Assembly (NCBI GenBank): GCA_037447655.1
Contig: JBBHKE010001083.1
Location: 1 to 64,000 of the forward strand
Length of the DNA stretch: 64,000 bases
Direction of reading: 5' to 3'
Source: Zygnema cylindricum
Lineage: Eukaryota > Streptophyta > Zygnematophyceae > Zygnematales > Zygnemataceae
Shown here: positions 9,568 to 19,861 of the stretch, in pieces
Position numbering within the stretch: the stretch's first letter is position 1
Layout: each line of letters begins with the position of its first letter
Program-made: the position numbers and the translations under genes
Notes under the pieces: model-generated
Seen by the model: the letters and a program-made list of their open reading frames with translations, nothing else
Database searches by the model: none
Told to the model about the DNA's origin: nothing

Positions 9568-11963
9568 TGTTGTTATTTGGTATAAAATAGACCGCAGAAG
9601 CGACCCAAACTATCATGCAAGAAGCTAAGCAAAAATAGGTCGACGAACAATCATTTGAAATGCATCCTCCATATGCGTAAACAGACGCAACAAACAACAT
9701 TTACGGTTTCATGGAATAATCAATATAAATAAACCCTATGACAAAATCTAAGGTTTGATGGAATAATTGACATAAACAAACCCTAAGACAAATGCATAAG
9801 GGGAGTGTTGATATTTGAGTATTTTCTAGGTCTGTATTAGGATAGAAAAAGAGCTGAGGGCGGTCTGCCTCTAACTCCCCTTATCCAAGCCCCCACACTT
9901 GTAGTAGTCACAAAAGGCTGGAAAGGGAGATAGAGCCATGGCTACCTAAACTCTCTAGAGAATATAGGAAGTGAATTGGGTAGATTTAACAAAATATACT
10001 TGACAGAACCAGGTATTGAACCTGAAACCTGCCGTCCGTCAAGCCGGAGTACCCGTTATCTTTAACCGTTAAGTCTAGAGCAAGTGTTACATTACATTAG
10101 GTTTGATTACAATATAAATTGTTACACGTAGATTAAATCGTTTAACGGGAAATAGATTCTTAGTACATAGATACCGTTTAATATAGTACGGAGTGCAGTA
10201 CGAATACGAAATACATACCGCGCAGTTTGTTTGACGTCGGAAAGAATACCGCGCAAGTATTTATGATGGCCACGATTGAAATCCAAATTGATCGGACGGC
10301 CGCGAAGGATGCCGAGATCGCGGAGTACAATTTGGGCGGTTTGCGATCACCGCCACATCAAGTGACACGTGGCAAAACTACATTGGATTGCGGCAACTCC
10401 GGAGATTACGGAAACGAATCCCGATATGACATGTGTCGACATTTTGGCCATGTCGTAAGATGGCCGTACATAAAGTACACCGGCACCTGTAATTTTATGT
10501 ACGACACAGTATTTTAATTGGTGCCGTACTTCAGTAGATAGAGTTTTAGAGGGGGGATAGGACTTAGAAAATTTTGGGTAAGTAGCTCCCTCTTCAGAGA
10601 GCACCTTGTATAAATTGCAAACTTTGGCCAACCATAACTATCAATTTACTTGACCATTTTTAGTGATTCTTTTTGCTGCAGACTCAGGGGAGTCCAGGCT
10701 ACACAGGGGTGAAGTCGGTCAGAGTTTTTGTTTGCCAGGGTGGCTGCATTTCTAAGGGAAAGTCAAAGTGGGTGAATGTGTCCAAATCTCATATTCTAAC
10801 TTTGCATTCTGTGGTGGAACTGAGCACACAGAAAGTGTTATTTCACAGGGGTGAATCTATATTGGGGTTTTGACTGTCAAGGGGTCAGTCACTTGGGTTT
10901 ATATTAATTTGGAGTCGGCACTATCTAGATTAGCTTCTTTTGGATTTGCATACTCTGAGGGCCAATGGAGGTCTCAGAGTTTCACAATTCATATCAAACA
11001 TTTATAAAGTAACATAAATAAAAAATAACAATCAAATGCATCACACATAAACAAAAGTATAATCAAATAATCATTATATAATTCAAAGTGCATGACCTAA
11101 TCGACAACCCTAAAATACTACATCTTTGGTCCCCACTTTTCTAACCAGCATTAATGATTAATTCCTAACAAAGCTCATTCATATATATACACTTGTGAGC
11201 TGTCAATGAATCGCTACATGTAAAAATAGCCAACGTAACTTCCACTAAGTAGTATTACATCATGAGAACCTATTACGACAAATAATCCTAACGTTAAGTG
11301 TACACCTAAATGTCGACCAATCATAAGAGTACACTTGTCTGCAAGTACGACACTGCATATACACAAATTAAAATACCGAAACCCTAAATGATCACCTAAA
11401 TAGAAACTGTAATAATCAACACTAAAATATTAATTCACGTAAGACAAAACAATGTTGTTTCAAATATTTACACCCACGCGTCCGCAAAATATGCGTCATA
11501 AGCGACAACTCGCTTAGTCACTTGTAAATAAATCCACGTAGTGAACCGACATGGCATATGTACGGTCCACTAGATAATGCGTCATAAAAAACAATGTGAT
11601 CTCTTTAAAAATATCGGCGGACGCAGTTCGCCCTCCACGTGTACCTCGAACCACTGCCGAAATTAATCCGTACCTTCTAAATCTTTTCCGTACTGAATAT
11701 GCGTCGTTTGCAATAAATGCGCCTGTCGCAAACTGTTTTGTACGTGCGACGTACTATTTTAACTTTTGGAATATTTACATCGGATCGCTTTGCGATCCGC
11801 CGTCCATTTCACTTACGCATTCGGCGCCACTCAATTACTCCATTAATTTTACTCATGCATTAAATTCCCCTATCGGCAAATCCTTTCGAACCTCCACACT
11901 ATATCAGGTAATTACATACGTATGCGCACGCATGTACGAAACCGAATCTTCCAAAAAACAACA
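9568..11963. mobile_element. Non-coding TG...CA element C1 with 5-bp TSD
   Basis: Begins TGTTGTTATTTGG, ends AAAACAACA, and is flanked on both sides by GGATT (9563-9567 and 11964-11968), which occurs once in the uninterrupted LTR A1. TG/CA ends with a 5-bp TSD fit an LTR-type integration (solo LTR or non-autonomous LTR element). Subtracting the nested Copia LTR (9807-10984), C is about 1.2 kb and shows no coding sequence. A second copy lies at 50447 to about 51500. Confidence 0.8.
9807..10984 (+). repeat. Copia LTR, subfamily B (B2), inside C1
   Basis: Starts TGTTGATATTTGAG after AAGGGGAG (a polypurine tract remnant), ends GAGTTTCA, and carries the ATGGAGGTC gag start 20 bases before its end. 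The corresponding point in C2 is uninterrupted (ATGCATAAATAATGCATATC). No primer site or gag follows and no clean TSD is seen, so it is an LTR with a scrap of internal sequence rather than a simple solo LTR. Confidence 0.75.
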
Positions 11964-12467
11964 GGATTTTATGCGAAACACAATCTTAGCCGTAATAAAT
12001 ACTTGCGCGGCATTTGTTTCGCTTTTGAAACAAAATGCGTGGTATCCGTTTTGAATTAGCATGGTACGACGTACTTTCTAAAACTGAATCTATGTATGCC
12101 GTATATAGTTGTAGTTAAATGGATTTAATTCACCCGAACTATATATATATTTATCACATACAATAACACTTAACATTGGTCCTAGTCTATTAGAATAAAG
12201 CTGACCGCTACCGGTCAACTTGACGAACCGTAGGTACCGGGATCAAATATGTGGTCCGTCAAAAATATTTTTAGTAACCTACTATAAATAGTTGCCTGTT
12301 GAACTAAGGCAGCCATGGATCAACCACCCTCTCTAAACATCAGTGACTACAACAAGTATGGGGGCTTGAGAGCGGAGGTGAAGGAAGGTTGTCCTGTCTT
12401 TTTCTTTTCCTTTTATAAAAACATATTTAAACCTAGAAAATACTCTATAAATCTATAAATTTCATCA
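11964..12467 (-). repeat. Copia-A 5' LTR, outer part (A2, continued)
   Basis: Starts with the duplicated GGATT and is collinear with 4186-4704 of LTR A1. Ends TTTCATCA where A1 has TTTCAACA. It is followed by the AAGAG target duplication and the rest of the Gypsy-2 LTR. Confidence 0.9.
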
Positions 12468-12472
12468 AAGAG

Positions 12473-12825
12473 TACAAGGTTGCGCTCGTTGCGTAGGTCT
12501 ACTTTAAGTCTCCTATTCACAAGCCTACCGGACTATTTAAACTAGCTAGCTGCTAGTTAACCTAGTACGGTACAACTGTACACGTGGACCTTCTCGGTCA
12601 CGCATATCTATCCAAACATTCTTCTAGAACTATACCTCTCATTCTACATTCTGCGGCGTTGCTATGCTGCGCTGCTATGTTGCTGCGCTACAGAGTTGCT
12701 ACGCTGCTAAGTTGCTATGCAGCTACGTTGCGCTGGTCTAGAATCGCAGCTGCGCTGCTCTAGAACCGCAACTATAGCAGCCTAGTTTTAGCAACTAAGT
12801 ACTCAAATCCTGTAACCCGGTTACA
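12473..12825 (-). repeat. Gypsy-2 3' LTR, proximal 353 bp
   Basis: Collinear with 18806-19159 (TACAAGGTTG...CGGTTACA). Includes a stretch of irregular GCTGCTAYGTTGCTA units (about 12655-12790). Together with 3539-3667 it makes 482 bp, against 483 bp for the 5' LTR. Confidence 0.9.
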
Positions 12826-12977
12826 GTGCCTCCGACTAAGGATTCAGCATCCCGGTGACCCTTGACTGACTCAGGGAAATTGCAACTGCCAGAGTATATC
12901 GTATGTTTCCTCGCGATACTCCTCGAACTCCTAGCGAAGGACGTTGAGTTGATTTTGGAGCTGCTCACATCGGGTCT
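12826..12977 (-). other. Gypsy-2 region between extra ORF and 3' LTR
   Basis: About 150 bases between the last open segment and the LTR. On the minus strand GTCGGAGGCAC next to the LTR is the best, weak, candidate for the polypurine tract. Nothing else is recognised. Confidence 0.45.
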
Positions 12978-14180
12978 CTAGCAACGCAATGTGATGACCT
13001 GCCTCCGCCAACCGCATGCGAGTGATTTGCTTCGAACTTGGTCTTCCCCCTCCTCGGGTGCAAAGTCGGGTGCTTCAGGTTTCTGCGGAATGGCCGCCGG
13101 TGCAGGCTCCTCGGGTGCCAGACCTTGGGGTTCTTTGGGTTCAATCAATGGGGGAACTTCCTCCGCCCTTTCGTCCGCTAGTTCCCACCGAGGTACTTTC
13201 CGTAACTTGAAAGACACGTGCTTCCTTGCTGCTCGGGCCTGCTGCACAGTATTCTTTCAGGCCAGCTTGAGTGCCCGTACCTTAGGGGTGACCTCCGCTC
13301 TAGAGATGATGCCATGGAGGCGGACATCCCACGGGTGGTAATGATGGAGTAATCGAGGAACATCTATCCTGTACCGGTAGTTGTCCTCCACGACTTCCAC
13401 AAACGGTAGAGTATGTGGGTTTAGCTGCACATAACCCTTGTGATTGTTCCCGAGGTCTTTTGTTCTCAAAAAATTCCAGGGTGGGTGTGATGGTACGCTG
13501 GCGGGAATAAAGATAGGATACCTAGGTTTTCCCGTACCCCACTACTCGGGCCACTCCTTGGGGTCCTAATACAAGCGCTTCGCGAAGCTGAAGGTGAAAT
13601 CTAGATGTTGTGTGTCGGCAGGAAGCGGAAAGAGGTAATCAGGAATTTCCTCTCCTTGTTCACTCTCCTCGGCCGTCTCCCTTTGACTTCCCCGAAGAAG
13701 AAATACCTCGTCTCCACTAGGGTATTGTGCTTCCGCTTTCTTTTCCGCGCTTTCGGAGGACTCCTCGTCAGCGGTACTCTCCTTGTTGGGGTCCCTCATC
13801 ACCTCCAGATCCGAGGCGCGCTCCTCAATTAGCTGAGGCGTTGGTTCTTGTTCTGGTTCCTCCGCCTCCAAGAGCTCATGATCTTCCTTATATTCTTGAT
13901 CCCCTTCCTGTGTTGTGGTGTATTCGGGGTCCTTTGAGTTTTCCGACCCCTCCCCTTCACTGGTCTCTGCCGGTCCTGCCTCGCTGCTGGCGGTTTCTTC
14001 TGGTTCCTGCTCCGCTTCTACCTCTCTTCTCCGGTGTGCCTCTACCATGGCCTCCGCCGCTATTAATAATCTCTGGGGACGGATCACATCTTCTTGCCCC
14101 ACTCGTAGTAGTCTCCTCCTTTTCGGTGGTGGAGAGGCGGCCGCTGCGATTACCCCTCCGGTGTAGCCGAGTGTCTTCAC
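12978..14180 (-). pseudogene. Gypsy-2 extra 3' reading frame downstream of the chromodomain
   Basis: About 400 codons follow the integrase. The first 204 (14180-13566) are open and very acidic (KDPEYTTTQEGDQEYKEDHE; many Glu/Ser) after a basic PPPKRRRLL patch. The same frame continues past two TAG codons near 13568 and 13545 into YPIFIPASVPSHPPWNF and LNPHTLPFVEVVEDNYRYRI (13469-13257). A proline-rich segment follows (13247-12978). There is no signal peptide or transmembrane helix, so an envelope is unlikely. I do not recognise the family. It could be a long integrase tail or a captured gene, since the chromodomain frame ends only a few bases before it. Confidence 0.55.
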
Positions 14181-14181
14181 T

Positions 14182-14394
14182 CTACTGAAACCGGCGCAGT
14201 AACTCTGGGGAATGCAGATTCTCCTCGTCTACCCAAGAGTCATCCTTAGCATTGTAGCCCTTCCAACGCACTAAATATAAGCTTGAGTTGGAATTCCGAG
14301 AGCGGCGCGACTGTAGGATCTCTTCCACCTCATACTCGTCCGAGGTACCCTGAACTGGTGGTAAAGGAGTATTTCGTCGTCGATTAGGAAACAT
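14182..14394 (-). pseudogene. Gypsy-2 chromodomain (integrase C-terminus)
   Basis: Reads DEYEVEEILQSRRSRN, then LYLVRWKGYNAKDDSWVDEE and LHSPELLRRF. This is the chromodomain pattern (EVE, VRWKGY, SW.. E, aromatic cage residues Y, W, W). In chromoviruses it tethers integrase to modified histone tails and biases insertion to heterochromatin (family knowledge). It is one frame away from the upstream integrase segment. Confidence 0.92.
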
Positions 14395-15503
14395 CGAATC
14401 AGGGTCGCGGATGGTTTAAGGAGTGAAACATGGAAGACATTATGGATATGCCAGTCCTTCGAAATATCCAACTTATAAGCCACGTCGCCCACACGGGAAA
14501 GATCTGTGAATGGGCGAGTGAATTTGGGTGCCAACTTTTTAGAGAGGGCACCCGGCAAGGAAAGGTTTGCCATATTAAGGCGAACTTTTTCCCCCACGTC
14601 AAAGACGCCGTCCTTCTGGTGAGCGTCGGCCTGCGACTTTTGGCGATCTTTTGCTAACTGTAGTGCCTTGGTCGCCTTTTCTAGGTTTCCTTCCAGCGTT
14701 TTGGTAAAATCCAGAGCTGCCGGCGTATGGCAATCCGCTACCAATACGTTTTGGGGAAGAGTGGGCTGTCGTCCATTTAGTGAGAATGGCGTAGCATTTG
14801 TAGACGAGTGCACCGCACTGTTGTACGCCACCTCGATCGCCGTTAAATGGTCCACCCAATCCGTTTGGTGCACCGAGACATAAGCCCGCAACGCTTCCTC
14901 CACAGTTCGATTCACCCTTTAAGTCTGACCATCAGTTTGAGGGTGATAGGCTGTGGACATAGCCAATTGCGTGCCACACAACGCAAATAGATTTCGACAA
15001 AAGTGGCTCACGAATTTGCGATCGCGGTCGCTGACGATCATCTTTGGAAGTCCGTGATGGCGGAATATCTCTCGAAAGAATAAGTCCGCGATATCTCGTG
15101 CAGTGGCTGTGGTGGACGTGGGTAGGAAATGGGCCATTTTTGTTAAGTAATCCATGACGACGAAGATTGAGTCGTAGCCCTCCTTCGTCAGCGGAAGAGC
15201 TATGATAAAATCCATCGAAATCGCTTCCCAAGGAACAAATGGTATGGGAAGGGGCTGTAACAGACCTTGTTGCCCTGGTTCCGATTTGTTCCTGTTACAG
15301 GAGTCGCACGTCCTGACATATTCCACAATGTCGCGAGTCATGTTCAGCCAGTAATACACCTTAACGACACGCGCGGTCGTTTTTTCCCGCCTAAAATGTC
15401 CACTGAGCGATTCATCGTGACTCATTTTAAGAATCGTATGACGTAACTCCATATTTGTCGGAACATACACTCGTATTGTTTTACTCGGTCTGTACCGCCA
15501 CAT
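14271..15503 (-). pseudogene. Gypsy-2 integrase
   Basis: Two open segments, 15503-14919 and 14915-14271. The HHCC zinc domain shows as HDESLSGHF and CDSCNRNK. The catalytic core shows MDFIIALPLTKEGYDSIFVV (D), IVSDRDRKFVSHF (D) and AYHPQTDGQT. A TAA at 14916-14918 falls where the conserved ER of TDGQTERVNRT should be, so the catalytic Glu codon itself is hit. Downstream ALRAYVSVHQTDWVDHLTAIEVAYNS continues normally. The protein is therefore non-functional as read. Confidence 0.9.
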
Positions 15504-15803
15504 ACCGTTGGCTGTTCAAACTAGTACTTTCCGTTTAATGAGTTCCTTCAGTGTGTCGTCGTCACCATATGCGGCCTTTATCTTGCTTAACCACTGTTCA
15601 TCCACTTGCACTGTACTGGTGATTGCGCTGAGTTTCGGGTTTTGCGCTGCGGTGTTCTCTTTCACAGAGTTTACGTGTACATACTGCGATGCTTACGGTT
15701 GTTGCTCCTCTAGCGGCGTAGCGACTCCGGGTCTTCTTGACAGCGCATCCGTCGGGTTCGTCTTTCCCGGCTTATACTTGATGACAAGTTCCGGTCCGAA
15801 GGT
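15504..15803 (-). pseudogene. Gypsy-2 RNase H to integrase linker
   Basis: About 300 bases between the recognised RNase H and integrase segments. No intact frame spans it; stops are present in each frame. In such elements this is the spacer joining RNase H to the integrase zinc domain. Confidence 0.55.
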
Positions 15804-16375
15804 CTAGAGAAACGTCATCCATCGCACTTGGTTCTTGGACAACTTCAGCTGTGTTTGCAGATATTGTAAAGCGTGGTGATCCGTGATAATTGTGATCTGT
15901 TTTCCCTGGGCGTAACATTTCCAAACCTCTAGCGCATTGATGATCGCAATTGTCTCTTTTTCATTGGTGGCCCAATTAAGCTCTGCTGCCTTTAGTTTTC
16001 GACAGTCGTAGGCATTGGGTTGAAGGCCTTTTCCTTGATCCTGCATAAGGATTGCTCCAATAGCCGTATCGTTGGCGTCGATGATTATCGTCCAAGGTAA
16101 GTCCGGGTCGGGAACAGCTAACACAAGGGCGGTGACCAACCGCTCTTTGAGCGTGTTAAAGTCTGCCCCTTGCGCCAATTTCCACTCATAAGGCACGTCA
16201 TTCTTGAGTAACTCGGTGACGGTGCAACGATTTTTGCGAAACCTTCGACAAAACGGCGATAGTAGGAGCATAATCCTAGAAATCTCCGTAATGCCGTAAT
16301 ATTTGTCGGCTGCGGCCACTCCTTCACGTCCCTCGTTTTGTTCGGATCCACTGCGATCTCGCCCTGGCTCACCAC
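15804..16375 (-). pseudogene. Gypsy-2 RT thumb and RNase H
   Basis: Two overlapping segments in different frames. 16375-16118 holds the RT connection (KEWPQPTNITALRRFLGLCSYY RRFV type motif). 16319-15804 holds RNase H: IIIDANDTAIGAILMQDQGK, ATNEKETIAIINALEVWKCY and ITIITDHHALQYLQTQ. The change of frame near 16200-16240 is a frameshift in the decayed polyprotein. Confidence 0.88.
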
Positions 16376-16411
16376 ATGGCCTAGAAAATCTATCTTCTCC
16401 TTAAAGAAATC

Positions 16412-18100
16412 TTATTTGCTTCTCTTTGCGTACAACTTATTTTCCCGAAGGACTTGTAGGACCGTCGGTAGATGCTTTATATGTTCCTCTTGCATTCTGC
16501 TATACACCAGGATGTCGTCTAAGAAGACGATTACAAACGCGTCCATATATTGCCGAAAGATGGAATTCATTAAATACATAAAAGTTGCCGGTGCATTAGT
16601 AAACCCGAACGGCATTACTCGAAACTGGAAATGACCGTACCAAGTTCTAAATGTCGTTATTTCCACATCCTCCTCGGCAATTCTGATTTGGTGGTAGCCG
16701 CTCCGTAAGTCTATCTTGGAAAAATATTTAGCTCCGCGCAGTCGATCCAATAACTCGTCAATCCTCGGTAAAGGGTACGCATTCTTCACCGTTAATTTGT
16801 TTAGCGCTCGGTAGTCTATACACATACGGAAACCTCCATCTTTCTTGTTTACAAAAAGCACAAGGGCTCCATACGGTGACTTGCTCGGTTCGATTGCTCC
16901 AGCTTCGACCAACACCGCGAGCTGTTTTTTGAGCTCGTCTAACTCGGTGTAACTCATCTTGTACATCCGATTAGCCGGGGGTACCGCTCCGGGAACAAGC
17001 TCTATCTTATGGTCTACCGCGCCCTTTGGAGGTAATCCTTCGGGGAGCTTAAGGAGAAATACGTCTACGTACTCCTCGAGAAGTTTTGTCACGACTTCTG
17101 GGGCCTCTTCGGAAGTCTTTCCTACGTCGTCCCTCTCTTTTGAGTTGAAGTCGGGGTCCTTCTTCTTCCATTCTTCCAGAATCTCCTCCTTCGCCTCCTC
17201 CATTGGCTGGACGATCGCCATACTAATCGTTTCCCCTCTCTTGAGTGCCCTCTTCAGCTGTAAGGCCAAAAGCAGGCGTCCCTCTTCCGCTTCCTTACCA
17301 GCCGCTCCCGCTTTTACCTCAAACTCTTCTCCACCTTTCTTCACTCTTATGGCACCACTTCTCCAATCGATCGTCGGATTCCATTTTTGCAGCCACGGCT
17401 TCCCCATGATTACCTCATGGTCCCCAAGAGGTAATACATGAAGCGTGTCGTACCATCGGAATTTCTCAATGCCGACGCGTAACCTCGGGGTACGATGGGT
17501 AATCGATAAGGAACTTCCGTCGGCCAATTGTACCAACTGATTGTCCTTTAGTACCACAAGAGGAAGTTTCAACCTTTTCACCGTCGCCTCGATAATGAAG
17601 TTCCCTAATGCTCCGGAGTCCACCATGAAGTTAGCTGCACTCATTCTAATTTGACCCCGAAATATCAAAGGGTCTTCTCCTTCATTGGCTAACCTCATAA
17701 CGGTAAGATTTCCCTTTTTGGGACCTTTCCGTTTTGAACATTCTCGAGCCATATAATCTGGGGAACCGCACTGGAAGCATAGGCCATTTTGCCTCCTCCG
17801 CTGGATTTCCTCGGGGGATAAGTCATTGGTCTTGGTCTTGGTAGGTTTCTTCTTTCTCCGCAGGACGTTGACCACTTCCTTATCCTCATTAATTGCCCCG
17901 AGCTCCATGGGGGTTGGACCTTCGTCTCGTCGGTTTCCTCCGCTACTGCTCGACCCGTAGTGATAAGGTTTGCGGAGGTTAAAGTCGACCGAAACGGTCT
18001 GCTCCGCAAACTGGATGATTGCCGAAAGAGTAAGAGTCGTGCTTTCCCGAGCAAGCCATTGTTCCGCATCCCTACGAATAGACGATTTAAGCCCCTTCAC
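16412..18100 (-). pseudogene. Gypsy-2 gag C-terminus, protease and reverse transcriptase
   Basis: A long open segment of 562 residues. In order: gag end; a zinc knuckle-like [19 protein letters not shown] (CX2CX4YX4C, so the His is replaced by Tyr); protease [12 protein letters not shown]; then RT with [66 protein letters not shown] and catalytic [14 protein letters not shown] ends it after KLYAKRSK, and the same frame goes on with FFKEKIDFLGHVVSQGEI. Gag-Pol fused in one frame is usual for chromoviruses. Confidence 0.93.
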
Positions 18101-18642
18101 ATACGATCCACGGCTTCATCCTCCGTCATCGTAGGTATTTGAACTTTGCACTCCAAAAACCGCTGCGTAAACTCCATCACTGAAGTTCGCTACTTCAATA
18201 CTGCGATCTCATCTTTTGCCGCCTTCACCGTGTTGACGGTCTGCCAAGCGTCGCGGAGAAGTTCGACGAAGAGCGCCCAGACGGTCGGTATTCCATCATC
18301 CTCCACCAATGTCCTCCACCATGCCCCCGCTGCCCCTTTAAGAAGACCACCCGCGTAGTGAATCTTCTTCAGATCCGATAGACTAGGAAAATTCTCGAGA
18401 TAGTTCGCAACGGAGAATAACCATGTGTCAGGGTTCTTCTGTCTTGCAGGGTCAAACTCGTCGGAAAGTCTTAATTTTGGTCTTCTGAAGTCCCTCTCCA
18501 TTCCTCCATGAGGATGCTCCCCAAGACGAGACTCCAAGGCTGCGACGGTGTTGCTCAGCTGCGCGTTCTGTAATCTCACTTTTTCTAACTCCTTGAGAAC
18601 TTGCGCCAACATATCTGTAGTGGATATGCCGTGTTCATCCAT
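18101..18642 (-). pseudogene. Gypsy-2 gag N-terminus
   Basis: ATG at 18642, only 21 bases from the primer site. 150 open residues: an N-terminal heptad-like segment (LAQVLKELEKVRLQNAQLSN, probable coiled coil), then the Retrotrans_gag capsid region (DTWLFSVANYLENFP, LLKGAAGAWWRTLVEDDG). The frame is lost between 18190 and 18100 and recovered in the next segment. Confidence 0.85.
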
Positions 18643-18663
18643 GCTGTCGAGTCACGGGAAATT

Positions 18664-18675
18664 GCTCTGATACCA
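18664..18675 (-). other. Gypsy-2 primer-binding site (tRNA-iMet 3' end)
   Basis: Minus strand TGGTATCAGAGC, one base from the LTR, complementary to the 3' end of initiator tRNA-Met. This is the conventional plant Gypsy primer site, in contrast to the anticodon-type site of the Copia family in this window. Confidence 0.92.
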
Positions 18676-18676
18676 G

Positions 18677-19159
18677 TGTAAAAGGGACAATATAACACAC
18701 AGCACGCCACAATGCACAGCGGAAATCACCAAGAATCTTCCCGTAGCAATAGTAGGAGCACACAGCACTAGCAGACAAGGTTGCGCTTTATTACTTGGAA
18801 GAGAGTACAAGGTTGTGCTCGCTGCGTAGGTCTACTTCCACTCCTCTATTTACAAGCCTTCCTGACTATTTAAACAAGCTAGCTGCTAGTCAACCTAGTA
18901 CAATACAACTGTACACGTGGACCTTCCCGGTCAACCTAGATCTATCCAAACATTCTTCCAGAACTATACCGCTCATTCTATATTCTGCGGCGTTCCTATG
19001 CTGCGCTGCTATGTTGCGGCGCTACTAAGTTGCTACACCGCTAAGTTGCTATGCTGCTACGTTGCGTTGGTCTGGAATCGTAGCTGCGCTGCTCTGGAAC
19101 TGCAACTATAGCAGCCTAGCCCTAGCCACTAAGTACCCGAATCCTGTAACCCTGTTACA
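18677..19159 (-). repeat. Gypsy-2 5' LTR
   Basis: 483 bp, TGTAAAAGGG...CCTGTTACA on the plus strand. About 18985-19115 is made of irregular GCTGCTA-YGTTG-type units, also present in the 3' LTR. It abuts the integrase of Gypsy-3 with no target duplication. Confidence 0.92.
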
Positions 19160-19831
19160 CTCTGTTCCAGAACCTCTATTCTCTTGAGTGACCCCTGTTA
19201 TTAAGTCCAATGCTTTTCTAGGTTGGTATCTGTATGCAACTTTAAATGGTGAGAATCCTGTACTAGCATGTTTACATGAATTGTATGCAAATTCCATTAT
19301 TTGCAATTTTGATTCCCATGTGTTATGAACTCCACTGCAAACAGTCCTAAGCATTTCCTCTAGTGTACGGTTCATCCTTTCTGTTTCTCCATCAGTCTGA
19401 GGATGATAAGCGGTACTCATTTTCAATTCAGAGCCTAAATTTTGTTGTAATTCTTTCCAAAAAGCAAACGTAAATTTAGAATCTCTATCACTGACTATAG
19501 ATAGAGGGACTCCATGATGTCTGACCACGTGGTCAAAATATAACTTTGCAATATCTACAACTGAATGAGTGATTTTGCAAGGGATAAAGATTGCCATTTT
19601 AATGAACGTATCAAATACGACCATGATACTGTCATTCCTTTTAGATGTAGCAGGCAACCTGACAATAAAATCCATACTGATAGATTCCCACGGTCTTTCG
19701 GGGATATCCAAAGGTTTTAAGAGACCTTTAGGTTTTTGGGTAATGGGTTTACTTTGTTGGCAAGGGACACAACTTTCCACGTGTTTTGACACCTCCTTTG
19801 CCATCCCAGGCCAAAACAATCTACTTTGCAA
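19160..19831 (-). pseudogene. Gypsy-3 integrase, 3'-truncated
   Basis: Open to 19831 with the zinc domain (HVESCVPCQQSKP), catalytic core (SMDFIVRLPATSKRNDSIMV; VSDRDSKFTFAFW; TAYHPQTDGETERMNRTLEE) and the following conserved FAYNSCKHASTGFSPFKVAY. D, D and E are all present. The sequence is cut at 19160 by the Gypsy-2 LTR; the rest of Gypsy-3 (integrase tail, 3' LTR) is missing from the window. Confidence 0.9.
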
Positions 19832-19861
19832 TCGACTAAGAGTTTTATCTCGACCTAGATG

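Larger units (their letters stand above)
3668..12467 (-). mobile_element. Ty1/Copia element (Copia-A) nested in the Gypsy-2 LTR
   Basis: Order on the minus strand: 5' LTR (12467 down to 9030, itself interrupted), primer site, gag, zinc knuckle, protease, GAG-pre-integrase, integrase, RT, RNase H, polypurine tract, 3' LTR (4704 to 3668). Integrase before RT defines Copia. Flanking GAGAG (3663-3667) and AAGAG (12468-12472) are an imperfect 5-bp target duplication. The reading frame is broken at least at 8258, about 8120, about 7970, about 7405, 6532, 5589 and 4864, so the element is inactive. Confidence 0.92.
3539..19159 (-). mobile_element. Ty3/Gypsy chromovirus (Gypsy-2), complete but interrupted and decayed
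   Basis: Two LTRs of about 482-483 bp (TGTAAAAGGG...GTTACA on the plus strand) enclose, on the minus strand, a tRNA-iMet primer site, gag, protease, RT, RNase H, integrase and a chromodomain, then an extra 3' reading frame. The 3' LTR is split by Copia-A (3668-12472 including one TSD copy); without that insertion the element is about 6.8 kb. Flanks CAAGG (left) and CTCTG (right) do not match, so no target duplication is visible. Stops and frameshifts separate most coding blocks, so it is not autonomous. Confidence 0.9.

Noticed and set aside
11596-12054. 152-codon plus-strand frame
   Set aside because: It crosses the C1/LTR A2 junction and the target duplication, so it is a chance fusion of two non-coding elements.
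12978-14180. Envelope protein for Gypsy-2
   Set aside because: No signal peptide, transmembrane segment or Cys pattern in the extra 3' frame; it is acidic and Pro-rich instead.
14182-14394. Independent host chromodomain gene
   Set aside because: Position directly behind the Gypsy integrase and the same strand identify it as the chromovirus integrase tail.
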